NCBI GenBank assembly: GCA_018136815.1
Contig: CM030932.1
Coordinates: 468,014-532,013, forward strand
Source: Isochrysis galbana
Lineage: Eukaryota > Haptophyta > Isochrysidales > Isochrysidaceae
DNA length: 64,000 nt
Reading direction: 5' to 3'
This document shows positions 31,293-42,290 of the stretch, piece by piece (the first letter of the stretch is position 1; each line of letters starts with the position of its first letter). Below the pieces are notes generated by a model. The model was not told the origin of the DNA. It saw only the letters and a list, made by a program, of their open reading frames with translations, and ran no database searches. The position numbers and the translations under genes are program-made.

Positions 31293-31620
31293 CTTGTCCG
31301 GGAACGTATCGTAGTAGCACTTCAGGATGCTCTATTGGGCATGTAGAAGATCTCGCCGCTAGCGTCGCCGAGTTCGAGACTGCCCGTTCCATTCGGACCC
31401 ATCTCCTGAAGCTTCCAGAATGCCCCTGGTGCACGACTGCCGGGGGGCTTGTACAGCGCGTCGTATGCTAGCACAGCGCTCCTCTGCTGACATCCGGCCA
31501 GTCCAATAGTCTCCAGGCACGCGGACGTGCTCACCTCATTAAATGTTCCAGGTGTACCTAGGCACCATTCCCTCAGCAACACCAAGTTTTGTGACGCGTT
31601 TACGGGTCACCTGGTCGGAA
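31293..31620 (-). pseudogene. Degenerate retroelement polyprotein fragment
   Basis: Minus-strand frames give normal-looking protein (NEVSTSACLETIGLAGCQQ and DASGEIFYMPNRAS) broken by frame changes. The outer end (31560-31620) matches 1-65 (CCTCAGCAACACCAAGTTTT versus CCTCAGCAATACCAAGTTTA), both encoding KLG(V/I)AEGM. I cannot name the domain. Confidence 0.35.
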
Positions 31621-32860
31621 TTGCTGCATGTCCTAGAAACGGGAGAAACGGCTGATATCACCCAATGGGGAGCTCTTCTACCTTCTACCCATGGTCCCCA
31701 GGAGATGCAATGTTGCTTTGACTGCCCTCTTTGAGACCTTCAGTGACCACCAAGCTTGGTTTTGTCATCTAAGTGTCCAATCCGCTAGCCTCCTGCTCCA
31801 AAAGGTCTAAAATAAAACTCCTCTGGTGCGAGCGGACGCCCGAGTGCAGCACCGCATGCTAAATGTGGTAGCAAAAGTAAGCAAAGACAAGCTCCGCAGA
31901 GTTGGTCATGGGGAGAGCTAAGGTTGAATGGGACGTGGAGATGGTTTGCTTCAGGTGATGGGATGTCTCATAAGCTCACCATAGGCTATAATGGAGGCAT
32001 GATCGGCAGAGTCCTAGAAATCCAAGAATTTTCTAGGACGTGGTCCTAGTTTCTAGGACGGAATTTTTTGTCCGTTTGGGTTAGGGTTATCAAATGTGGA
32101 CCAGGTGAAGTCATCACGCGATTCAAATTGGAACAACATCCTACCGAAGAAGCATCTAAGAAGTCAATGAGGTACTAGTATATGTGCTGCAGAATGAGCT
32201 CGACCTAACGTGATGTCTACGCGACGACACGGCGTACAACCTTATCTTCCTCCGCCTCTCACGCGGCTCACTTGTCTGGCACAGAAGATCTCGTAGTACC
32301 GGCGGCGTGGGGGGGAGAAGAGTACGAGGGGGAAGGGGGAGGGGGGAGGGCAAGGGGGGGGAGGGGGGGGAGGGGGGGGAGGAGGGGGAAGGGGCGGGAA
32401 GGGGGACGGAAGGGGGGGGGGGGTTCGGGGCTTTCGTAAAAAAAATGCTAACCAAACCTGAGGTTGCAGCCTCTCAGACTCTAGACTTAGACTTAGACTA
32501 GACCCTTGTGTATATAAAGGAATACCATGATATACTATGACCATGACTATGGACATTCGTCATCAAAGGCTCACATCGAGCATCCGAGCATCCGTCCTAC
32601 ATATTCGACGGACCGCGATCTCGTTATTGGTATGTATTGGTCAAAGCGCGGTGGCGGTGGACTGGCCAATGGCCAATGGCCAATGGCGTGGGGCCATCAG
32701 GCGTGCTTGTTGCCAAGAATAAAGAAGTAGGAAGTAGGTGCTTGTTCATTCGTAGTGTGTGGTGTGTACAGGGTCTTGTATGCCATGAGGCACGGCAGGG
32801 CGGGCGGGCGGTTCCGTTCTCACCCTCACATAGCCTCATAGCTCTCGTATATATAGCTCT
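31621..32860. other. Intergenic, with G-rich tract at 32310-32425
   Basis: No gene recognised. Notable are an inverted repeat CTAGGACGTGGTCCTAG at about 32034-32051 and a G/A-rich run at 32305-32425 whose ORFs are compositional. Confidence 0.45.
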
Positions 32861-32978
32861 CACAGCTCAAGTGAGGAGTGGAGAGAAGGGGGGCTCGTGC
32901 CCCCCGCCGAGTGGATGAACCAAAGTGGTACGTAAACTTGCGTTGCACTAGCTCCACAATGTAATGGCACGCGACGCT

Positions 32979-33071
32979 TTCGCATACTACAAGGCCCACC
33001 TTCAAGAATTTTTTTTCGCATACTACAAGGCCCACCTTCAAGAATTTTTTTTCGCATACTACAAGGCCTAT
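32979..33071. repeat. 36-bp tandem repeat, ~2.6 copies
   Basis: CGCATACTACAAGGCCCACC starts at 32981, 33017 and (truncated) 33053, each followed by TTCAAGAATTTTTTTT. The copies are nearly identical, suggesting recent expansion. Confidence 0.9.
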
Positions 33072-33643
33072 TGAGGAGCAGCAAGTGCGCAAGACTTGTC
33101 ATCCAGCCCGTGCAATCGCGAAAGATTGAGATTGCATAGGCCACGCGTTAGAGCATTACTAAGGCTCTTATGTACTAGTATTGCTTTATCGCACGCGGCA
33201 TTTCTAGAGCCCAAACGCACTGCCTAGCGTTAGCGTGTGGTCGTCTCCACGGAGGGACCCGCGGCAGGAAGACTTCGTCACAAGCCAAGTCACAGATATG
33301 CAGCTATCGCGCTTGAAGAGAGGAACCAAAGCTAGCTGTCTGGCTGGCCGGGCCGATTGAAGAAAAGGTTATCTCGTTGGGTATCAACGTCGAAAAGGCC
33401 CTGCGCGACCGCGCGGGCGCTCACATGTGCCGTGGAGGCAGTCGAATATACCTAGTCGCACTGCGACGCTGCTAGTGGACGCCATAGCCCGCAATGCTCA
33501 GGGCTGCACCGAACGCGGCGGAAGGCGGCCGCAAACGGCGGCTGACGATGCTTCACTTGCGCGCCGCCGTACTCAGCCGCTCCATATGCGTCTCATGCCG
33601 AATGCGGTCAGGCACCCCCCCCCATTGTGTCAAGACGCGCAGC

Positions 33644-35191
33644 TCACACCGGCAAGCGCGCCTTGGCGACGAAACGGTCTGTGAAGGCGCGGACTGGCGG
33701 CAACGCGAGCACATTTCCCACGATCGGAAGGTTGCGCAGGAAGCCTAGCACAACAGGGAAGAAGTCGCCAAAGAGATTGAGGAAGCCGAAGAGCTCAATC
33801 GCCATACCTATGCAGTGAGAGAGCGGCTTCGGATCGGATGTCTAAGAGGCGCTGGCTGATGCACACGTGGCGCCATGTACCCCCACGGCTTTGGGGCGGG
33901 CGGGTGGCGGTGTGCGCACCAAAAACGGGCCATCCCACGAGAACAAGGAAGATGCCGCCAAGGAAGCATGAGGTGCCACGGACCTGCGGTACAGCGGATA
34001 GTGCGCCAAGCGTGAGGCGGACGCCAAAGAGGGACACTGTGCAGAAAGCGTTATGACTGGATGCGGAGAGCGAGCCGATCAAGCCATCGCACGCGTTATG
34101 GGGAGGAGATGTAGGCGCGTCGCAGCAGCAGGCATGGCCGAGCCGAGCGGATGCAGCACCCACTTTTCGCTTCTGGAAGAAAAAGCGGAAGACGCCGCGC
34201 GGCCCGATGATCAGAGAGACCCCAGCCAAGAAGAGGATCTGAGGCGCATGCAAGAGTCGTGGTCAGCGCGGGGTGAGTAGGCCCAGGACAGACCCACACA
34301 TGGCGCTTGCACACTGCTTGCGCGCAAGGGAGTGAGATGTGGCACTATGGGCAGAGAATCAGCCTGCGCCCTCTCACATTGCCCATTGCGAGGAGCCCTT
34401 TGTCGAAGAAGAGCATAACGCCGAGCACCAGAAAGAGGACGCCTGCGCATGTGAGCCCCAACCCGATCTCTGTGGCCGGAGGGGATGGCGTAAGGTGAGA
34501 AAGGAGGGGGTGGTGACAGGGCGAAGCGTAGTGTAGCGGAGCTCGTGATAAGACGAGAGGGAGGGTGGAGGGAGAGAAAGGGTAGAAAATGTCGCCCGCC
34601 ACCAACTCTCCTTTTTCCAACTGGTTGGGGAGCTGCGCCCGGCCCTGCCGTACTGACCTCTCCCTGCCTCTCAACCTCCCTCCTTTGTCCTCCCTCCCTC
34701 CACTCTCTCCCACCGTCTTCTTTCAAATACGGAAGACTTAAGGAGAATGAGGAAGGAAGGGGAGAGCAGACAACAAAGGGGGGGCACGCTGCACCCCTCC
34801 TCCCCGCCCTGCCCCTCGCCCTCCCTCCCTCCCTTTCTCTCCCTCTCCACCTCTGAGAAGCTGAAACGAGAGAGGAGAGGGGGGGCGGGGAGTGTGGGGG
34901 TGGGAAAGGGAGAGAGAGGGAGAGAGAGGGTGAGCGGGGGTGGTGAGGAGGGGGGGAGAGAGAGAGACAGAGAGGAAAGACGGGAGATAAAGGGAGGTAA
35001 AGGGAGGGAGGGAGGGAGGGAGGGAGGGAGGGAGGGAGGGAGAGGCTGAGCGGGGCAGGGAGAGGAGAGGCCGTACACCCGTGCGCCGCCGCCACCACCA
35101 CCACTCCTCCTGCAGTGGGAGGGAACGAGAGAGAGAGGGAGGGAGAGAGGGAGAGGGAGAGGGAGAGAGGCGCACTCCGGTAGTCATCCAT
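33644..35191 (-). CDS. GOT1: Vesicle transport protein GOT1
   Basis: Five minus-strand exons: 35191-35176 (16 nt, MDDYR plus one base), 34469-34378, 34238-34164, 33983-33920 and 33807-33644. All phases agree and give 136 aa. The product is a four-helix Got1/Sft2 family protein: KIGLGLTCAGVLFLVLGVML, FFDKGLLAMGN, LIIGPRGVFRFFFQKRK, RGTSCFLGGIFLVLVGWPVFG and FGFLNLFGDFFPVVLGFLR. GOT1 is a small Golgi/ER membrane protein needed for efficient vesicle fusion and ER-to-Golgi traffic. Donors are GTGCGC, GTGAGA, GTGGGT and GTGCGC. Intron 1 is about 700 bp and pyrimidine-rich on the coding strand (34740-35170). The very short first exon is supported because it restores the K of the conserved KIG start. 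Confidence 0.92.
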
Positions 35192-35462
35192 CGCTCCTTT
35201 CTCTCTCTCTCAAATTCCCCCCCCGGTGTTTTTTTTTATTCCCACCTCTCGCCGTTCCAAAAATGGATCGAGATGCCTCGCACGCTTTGTGGCTCTGAAG
35301 CTGTAAGTTGGGAAAAAAACCTCTTAATAATCTCGCCGCGCGCGACCCTGCACAGCCTCCCTGCAGCCACGCCCGCTTCCCTTATCACCCCTCCACCTGC
35401 CTTGCGGCTCGTTCCCTCGTGCTCTACCTAGGGGCTGGGTGTAGTGTGTAGTGGGTTTCCAG

Positions 35463-35990
35463 TTGGCCCAGGCCAGAGTTTCGCGAAATGTTTTGCAAAA
35501 TTTGGGTGAACCGACGAAATCGAATTTTTTGACCGAAATTTGGGTGCAAGTGCGAGGCGCTGAAGAACGGCGCATAGCGCATAGCGCCGAAGCGAAATTT
35601 GGGCCCCGACCGAACGAAGCGCCCTCCCCCCCCGTCCCCCGTCGCCTCCCCCCCGCATGCGCAGCATGCGCATGACGCCCTCTAAATAAAAATTAGTTAC
35701 AACTGGGAATATCGGCGGCTTCACTGAGCCAAATGCGACGATGCACTTACTATTGATTGCGTCCGTATGAGTTGTATACAGTTAGTGTAGAGTATAGCAC
35801 GTACGCGAATACTGTATAATGTTAGTTAGGTGCGTATCGATGCGCGCGGAGCGCGCTAGCGCCATTAACCGAGAGCAAAGCAAAATACCCCCGAAATTTG
35901 GGTGGAGCGGGCCCGAAACTTAGCGAATTGCGTGCGAAATTTCGAAACGAAATTTGGGCGGGTCCGAAACGAAACTCTGGCCTGGGCCAA
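35463..35990. mobile_element. MITE, 528 bp, with 21-bp perfect TIRs and 8-bp target duplication
   Basis: Starts TTGGCCCAGGCCAGAGTTTC and ends with the exact complement (21 of 21 bases at 35463-35483 and 35970-35990). Flanked by GTTTCCAG at 35455-35462 and 35991-35998. Subterminal GAAATTTGGG(T/C) motifs recur in both orientations (35500-35600, 35885-35960) around an AT-rich core. The 8-bp duplication suggests hAT or a relative, although the termini are not CAGNG. No coding sequence is present. Confidence 0.9.
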
Positions 35991-36118
35991 GTTTCCAGTG
36001 GCACACGGTGTGTACCGGTCCCCGCCGATGCCCGATGCGGCTTATCACTCTCCTTCCTTTTCCGCCATCGGGCTACCGGTTGTTGAAGCTGTAAGTTGAA
36101 AAGAGAAGGGCTTCATTC

Positions 36119-36314
36119 CTGGATGGGAAATACGGTGCTGGGGCCTGCAAATACAGCCAAATACATATGTATTTGGCCTTTGGCCAAATACATTCCAAAT
36201 TCATTCGAGGCCTACAACCCACACAACCCAGGACGCGCTTCAAATATACAAATACAGCCAAATACATATGTATCTGGCCAAATACGGTAAATGTAAATAC
36301 GTATTTCCCATCTA
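36119..36314. mobile_element. Short MITE, 196 bp, with ~11-bp target duplication
   Basis: Termini are GGATGGGAAATACG at the left and CGTATTTCCCATC at the right. GGGCTTCATTC flanks it at 36108-36118 and 36315-36325. The inside is AT-rich with CCAAATACATATGTATTTGG palindromes and repeated AAATACAGCCAAATACATATG. An 11-bp duplication fits Mutator-like elements better than hAT. Confidence 0.75.
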
Positions 36315-36399
36315 GGGCTTCATTCTTCATTCAAGGGTCAAAGGTATGGTGTTGGGTGTTGGGTGTTGGGTGTTGGGGGTCGGGGAGGGTACACTGGGG

Positions 36400-36999
36400 C
36401 TTGCCACAAGAGCTCTTGTAAGGTCATAAGTCATAAGTATGAAAGGCTATACCTACACGCTACAAGAGCCAATGCGCCAATGCCAATCTGCCAATGCGAC
36501 AAGCATATGTATATGCACTCTAACTCTAGCTCTATTCGAATACTCTATTAGACTCTATTCTCTATTCACATTGTCAGTCACTGTCACTGTCAGAACAATC
36601 ACAATCATAATCATCACTGCGGTGCGGCAAATCATACAATCATTCCCACCATCTACCTCCACCATCTGCTTTGCCAACACCCGCCGCACTCGCACGCCCG
36701 CGCTGAGCCTGCCCTCGAGCTGACGAGCTGGACCCCCCCCCCCAATCCTTGGTGACAAGGCACAAGGCACAAGGCTTGTGCACAAGGCATACGGGCATAC
36801 GGGGGCCTCTAGGCGGCACCGCGGCACCCGTGGCCGGTGGCCGGTGGCCGGCGGGGGCGAGTGTACATGGGAGAGGCAAGGAGTGGCCGGTGGCCTATGG
36901 CCTATGGCCGGGGGGCCATGGGCCATGGGCTGAAAGCTGAGAGAGCTAAGCTCAAGCTGTCGCATCCGCGATCGACCTTTTTGTTTTAGAAGTTGTCTG
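36400..36999. other. Intergenic sequence, no gene seen
   Basis: Short simple repeats only (CCGGTGGCCGGTGGCCGG at about 36832, and GGCCTATGGCCTATGGCC near 36890). Confidence 0.4.
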
Positions 37000-37828
37000 C
37001 GTTTCTATGTCCCCTCCTTGCAGGCTAGTCACTAGTCACCGTCGCAGGATCCTACATTCGCCCATTCGCCCTTGTTGCCCTCGCCTCCTTTGTCGCCTCC
37101 CTTGCCGCCTGCTTGCCCCTCACCTGGCTTACCTCCTTGTGTGCTCCTCGCGTTTTAGGCTAAGTCGCGCGTTCAGGTATCGCCGGTGCAAGGAACCGCC
37201 CCCTTGTGTGACCCTGATTCCCCCTCAGGTGTTGGCCGTTGGATGATATCGTGGCGCTATTTTACTTCGGTCTTCATCAAATCTCACTTAAGGGTTTTCG
37301 AAAGATTCCCTCCTTATTCCTGTGCGTAACGGTCGCCCCCGGATCGTCCGTCGCCCCGTCGCTCTCTTGTCGGCATTCTCTTCCTTGTTCGATCTGTCAG
37401 CAGGTTCTTGTGCGTTCCGCGATAAGGATACGTTAGTGTGGAAAGTGTTGACGTGAGTGTAGTGTCATCTCGTCGGTCCATCGGCCTCTAGCCGTCTGTC
37501 GTCTGTCGTTCTTCGTTCGTCGCTCTCGTTCTCGTTCTCGTTCCCGTTCTCGTCCCTCGTTCTCAACACTACCTCAACACCAAACCTCACCAATCCCTCA
37601 GCCCTAGCCTATCCATCCCGATCCGCCCAGCCATGTCCGCTCCGTCGTCGCGCTCGCCCTCGCCCAAGCCCGTCCTCCCGCCTTCCTCTGCTGAGGAGGT
37701 GGTCCAGCCCGTCATTCCATCACTCCCGGCCTCCTTCGCCGCGCCTTCCGCCGATCGTCTTCCTTCCGAATCATCGCATATCGAGCCCGTGGTCATGCTG
37801 GATCCGTCACAAGCCTTTAGCCTTTAGC
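37000..37828 (+). mobile_element. Retroelement 5' region with gag-like ORF start
   Basis: A T/C-rich leader with repeated TCTCGTTCTCG (37520-37565) is followed by CCAGCC and ATG at 37633. This opens MSAPSSRSPSPKPVLPPSSA, a Pro/Ser-rich start like MSLSPPSSPSLKPACPPSS at 52445 and 12207, with a similar leader of CGTCGCTCTCGCTCTCG. The frame ends at 37827. LTR borders were not identified. The dispersed copies point to a retroelement family. Confidence 0.45.
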
Positions 37829-39315
37829 GAGGGTGGTCATGTCAATGAGCTCTGTCTACCACAAGGCTTTCAAGTGATGGTGTGATGGTAAGCACACATA
37901 TCCGATCTCCTTTTAGTCCTAACTGGCCGGGATGGCCATGCAAAAACCATAACTCACCTCGGACGGCGGACGGAGGAAAAGAAAAAGCAGCGGCTAAAAA
38001 CAGCCAAAAAATCTGTCTACAGTCTGTCTTCCGCCCCCCCCCCCCCCCCCCCACTCTTCTCTCTCTCCTCTCTCTTCCCTCTCTCCTCTCTCTCCTCTCT
38101 CTCCTCCCTCTCCTCCCTCTCCTCCCTCTCTCTCTCCCTCCCCCCCCCCCCCCCCCCCTTCTCCCTCCCTCCCTCCCCTCTTACTTTCTATCCTCCCCTC
38201 CTTCCTCCTGTTCTTCCTCCTCCTTCCCCATTTTCTTTTCCTCGTGTCCGGCTGTAATTTGAATTCGGTGTTCGGAGGCCATGTCGGCCCGTCCGACGAG
38301 CTACGTCCCTCCCGCCGTCGCTGCGTCGTACGAGTGCAGGCGCGCACAGAGCGGTGTAGAGCCCCCTAGCTCGATGGAGCCAATGCGCTCCTTATCGATC
38401 ACCAGGACGGGCTCCTTGGCTCCATTCTGTTGAGCTGCCAACGCCTCGACGTTGCGGCATCCCCTCCCTCCTCTCTGCTTAACACTGCTCCGCCTCCCTT
38501 CTCTCTGCCTCCCACTGCTCCGCCCCCTTTCTCCCAGCCGCCCACTGCTTCGCCTCACTCCTCCGCGCGTCCACTGCTCCGTTTCTCTTCTCCCCGTTTC
38601 CAACTGCCCCGCCTCCTCGCCTTCCCCCACCGAGCTCCAGTTTCCCTGCCTCCTTTGCTGGACGCCCCATCACCTTCCATCACCTTCCCCTTCCGACGTC
38701 CCTCTCCTCCACCCCTTCCGCCCAACCTGCTCGCAGCACAATTTCCCTTCCCAATTCTCGACCTCTCTCTATTCCCGCTCTTGCCTTGTCTCTTGCCCCC
38801 CTCTCTGACAAACTACAGCTCCATCCGTTCGACCGATGGCAGCGCTTCCTGTCATTGCCCCCAACTTGTCCCACACGCCTTCCAGTTGCGGAAAAGGAGC
38901 TGGGATCGTAGAGGAAGATTTGGGGGAGAATCTCAACCACGGGTCACAGCTGCTTCGCCTGCCCTGCCGATGGCAGCAACCCCCTTCCATTTGTTCACAT
39001 TATTTCCCTTTTGTTCCCCTGCTCCTCCTCCCGGGACACAATCTCTCCCTCGCATCCGTCGATGGCGGCATCTGCCAAAGACTGCCCAGCTTTCCTTGCT
39101 ACCTTCTACCCTCTTCATATTTGAGCTCCTACCAAAGGCAGTTCAGGCACATGTGCCGGACTCCACAAGGCCTCTCCCAATTCCCAGTCCGCGACTGACC
39201 CCAATAACTGAGCCTCTTGGAGTGGATAAGTTGTCGCGTGCCATGAGAGCTCGCCATCAGCGGTGAGGCGTGCCACCCTCGGCTCTCACGCTTCACCTCC
39301 TTCTTTGCCCTCCTT
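37829..39315. other. Intergenic, pyrimidine-rich
   Basis: Contains poly-C/CT-rich runs at 38033-38200 and CCTCC-rich sequence around 38460-38760. ORFs here are Ser/Pro-rich and compositional. No gene is supported, though 5' exons of the candidate at 39319 could be hidden here. Confidence 0.4.
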
Positions 39316-39318
39316 ATA

Positions 39319-39530
39319 GACTGCGTACCGGAAAGCGGCCGCCTATCTGGTCGTCGCCGATTGCCGTCTTCCAAATCCCGCTCGTCGTGTACGCTTTGGT
39401 AGAGGAGGTGTGGGCTAGCCGTCCTTCTCTCCGGCACAATGTCCTTTCGGCTCTCATGTGATCGTCCACAGGGTTGACCGGCTACTTTGTACAAAGATTC
39501 ATGCACCCCTGCACTCATTCGTGCCGCGCA
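39319..39530 (+). CDS. Possible exons of an unidentified membrane protein
   Basis: After TTATAG at 39313-39318 one frame reads WSSPIAVFQIPLVVYALVEE, a plausible hydrophobic segment, up to a stop at 39461. After GTCCACAG (to about 39471) another frame reads LTGYFVQRFMHP. The order and character vaguely recall the middle of steroid 5-alpha-reductase-like proteins, but that is a guess. Splice junctions cannot be fixed and no upstream or downstream exon was recognised. Confidence 0.2.
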
Positions 39531-40725
39531 CCCACAGGTTGTCCATCATGGGGAGGGAAGGACGCGGAGCTTCTACTCATTAACTGCGGGACAGCCACGG
39601 ACGCAGTACGTGGCCGGCCGGCGAGTCAGCTATGGCGCCGTGCCGACCGGGATCAAACATCAGCCGAAGAACGCAGCTGGTACGAATCCCACCCATTTGC
39701 GCGCTCGCTGACGCGCTCCTCGGCCACATCCGACCGAGAACCCGCGACTCCACCATAGTGCCCCCTCGCTCGCTTCACGCAGGCCTGATATGCTTTCCGA
39801 CTGCCCGCGAGGCCTGCGCCGCAGACGTGCGGGCGGATGCCTCGCCCGATTCGACGAGCCTAAAGCTTGCCGTCTTTGAGCTCAGGTCAGGCGCTGTGAA
39901 TCGCGGTCGGTCGGGTGAGCTCCGCGCGAGCTCACTTGTCCCAATACGATTTGAGCCCATCCCGCGTGAACTTCAACAACTGGCGCGGCCTCGTTCTCGC
40001 TGGTGGGCGCCTGCATATGGAGGGTGCTAGGTAGCACGCGGGGAGACGTGTGAGTGCTGCACGATACCATTCTTGAACCAACGTGCCGTGACCCGTGGTT
40101 GGTCGCACGGTCGCATGCGATCTTCGGACGGGCACGAGGGACGACCGGCAAGCGGTCCAACACGAGCCGATGAACCCTAGCCACCCGTTGCCTAGGCGTG
40201 GCGGGGCGGTCAGAACGGTGGCATAGCTGTCGAAGGCCGAGTCTTTTTCGGCCTCGCTGCAGCATATGGGAGGCCGTGTGCGACGATGGTCAACGCCTTC
40301 TCGTGCAAACAGCGCCTATGAGTTTGTATGAGCATTTTATTTTTCGATGTTGGTGTTGTGTGCATGTTGGTATTGTGACTTGTGAACATTGTGGTCCATG
40401 TGCGGACTAGATGCGCTCGTAGAAGAGCGGCTGAGTTGTGCGTTGTGCGGAGCCGACTTGTGCGTGCAGTCAACTGTAGCAAACTATGATCGCAGTAGAG
40501 ATGGCTTGAAATTGATGGATGCGGGGGCATGGCTCGGCGAGAAGGAGGCTGTCGGGTTACGGGGTTAGGACTGCGCCAAGCAGGCAGCTGAAAAAAAATT
40601 CGTCTTAAAAATCTCCGCTACGTGTGCGGCATGAGGCAGCATGCTAGTGACCCTCCCTATTACCCAACCTTAACCACCGTCAACCCCTTTCCCCTTCCCC
40701 AGTTCTCTCTTTAACGGAGATACTG
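39531..40725. other. Intergenic sequence, no gene seen
   Basis: Ordinary-looking sequence of moderate GC. ORFs on both strands are Arg-rich or His-rich and match nothing I know. Confidence 0.35.
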
Positions 40726-40870
40726 AGATACTAAGGCTGTGAATATAGTAGCGCTTGGTACTATATTACCAAGGCTACCAACCCCGCACTGGAGCTACTA
40801 CTATGTAACATAGTAGCACTCGGGCACTACTACTATGTTAACATAGTAGCAGTTTTGGCCTTGTTGCGGG
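40726..40870. repeat. Palindrome-rich repeat (ACTAAGGCTGTGAA type), copy 1
   Basis: Starts ACTAAGGCTGTGAA, then carries CTACTATGTAACATAGTAG and ACTATGTTAACATAGT palindromes around CTCGGGCACTA, and ends GCAGTTTTGGCC. The copy at 45899-46045 shares the flanking words (ACTAAGGCTGTGAA, CTCGGGCACTA, GCAATTTTG) but has different palindromes between them. Confidence 0.55.
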
Positions 40871-40889
40871 TGGGGGGAGGGATATTTTT

Positions 40890-41400
40890 GGATACGTGCT
40901 ATACTTAGCACGCCCCATCTCCCACCCCACCTCGGTCCGGCAACTCCAGATTCCCCCTCGCGTGGAAATTAACCCCGCGCTCCGAGAGCTCTCTTCATTC
41001 CTCTATCACCGTCTCGCTCCTCGTCCTTTCGGCAGTTCTCCCCCGATTACTAGTGTAAATGGTCCGTTTATGTTAGTCTTTTGTGTCATCGTCATCGTGT
41101 TCTTTGTTTGTTTCCTCTGTCCCGTCCTCCTTCGTGATCTGCGCCGGTCCCGTTGCCTCCATCATGTCTGCCCCTGCCGTCACTCAGTTCGCATCCGAGC
41201 ATTCGGGAGAGGTCCACGCCGGGCCTGGCACCCCTCCCTCGGCTCATCCCGTCCCCGTTCCGCCCGCACTTAGTTCCGCCTATCTCTCCCTGGCGTCTCC
41301 ATCAAGTCATACATGCGTCCATTCCCACCCCTCGCACTCACACACCACACCGCACTCGCACTCCTTCTCCACACAGGCCTACTAGCAGTACTAAGGGTAG
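40890..41400 (+). mobile_element. Retroelement 5' region with short gag-like ORF start
   Basis: A T/C-rich leader (CTCTATCACCGTCTCGCTCC) leads to ATG at 41164, MSAPAVTQFASEHSGEVHAG, comparable with the MSAP/MSLS starts at 37633 and 52445. The frame ends at about 41384. Classification as a retroelement leader rests on that similarity only. Confidence 0.3.
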
Positions 41401-41617
41401 TAGCGGCGGTCGGCGGAGCTCAGTCTCTGTCGTAGTCGTACGTAGCATCGGCGGCGTGTGTGTAATCTGCAGTACAAATTAGGTGTATATTTTTCACATA
41501 CACATAGCGTGCGTTGGGCGCTGGTTACTATGAAAATGTCGATATGACTCTACACCACACACCACACAATCACACCGTCACATCTCGTACATACACACTT
41601 TTAGACATTTTGAGACA

Positions 41618-42271
41618 ACTAAGTTTATACTTAGACGCGATGGAGCGCGCCGCCGCGACTCCCCTCTCCTTCGGGCCCCCCGCCGAGGGCGCCCCACCAG
41701 CGACCATGGAGCACCGGTTATCGAAAGAGTCCTAAGCAGGTTCACGGCCCTCGTCAGAGGTCGGGAACCTCCGGACAACTTCTTAACCGCACGCACGCGC
41801 AAGGCCTCCCTAGGAAGGAAGCCGAAAATCAAATCTCCACACGACCTCAGCGCCCCTGTCTTCTTAACTAACAATAAAGGCGCCCTAGTCATGAGCACGA
41901 ATCTATCTCTGGTAGCGGAAGCCCTCAACATAGCAGAGCGACTAGCCTAACCAAGCGACCCCGCGCCGCGAGCCGCCCACCATCCTAAAGTAGACCCCAG
42001 ACACACTGACCACAGCTGCCTGACACCCAGCACAAGGAGCAAACACACAATAGCCGGTAGCCCGATGGCATAGGAGGAAGGCGCGAAACAGGCCATCGCG
42101 AATCGGCACACACCGTCTGCCACTGGAGACCCACGACACCCAGCCCCTAGGTAGAGCACGAGGGGACGAGCCGCAAGGCAGGTGTAGGGGGAGTGAAGGG
42201 AAACGGGCGAGGCTGCGAAGATACCGTGCAGGGTCGCGCGCGCGGCGAGAATATTAAGAAGTTTTTTTTTT
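41618..42271 (+). mobile_element. MERA-headed retroposon with 19-bp target duplication
   Basis: Flanked by TTTTAGACATTTTGAGACA at 41599-41617 and 42272-42290. Its 5' end is the hairpin CTAAGTTTATACTTAG (about 41619-41634) and ATG at 41640 (MERAAATPLSFGPPAEGAPP). At about 41717 the frame shifts into a different protein fragment with a normal composition (RVLSRFTALVRG, then NNKGALVMSTNLSLVAEALN) that stops at 41948. This looks like an internal deletion joining the first codons to the C-terminal part of a longer polyprotein. The 3' end is a run of T rather than A, although the four outermost T overlap the duplication. Confidence 0.75.
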
Positions 42272-42290
42272 TTTTTTAGACATTTTGAGA

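Noticed and set aside
38430..39266. 278-codon Pro/Ser/Leu ORF
   Set aside because: Pyrimidine-rich low-complexity sequence with no recognisable domain; overlapping frames are equally open.
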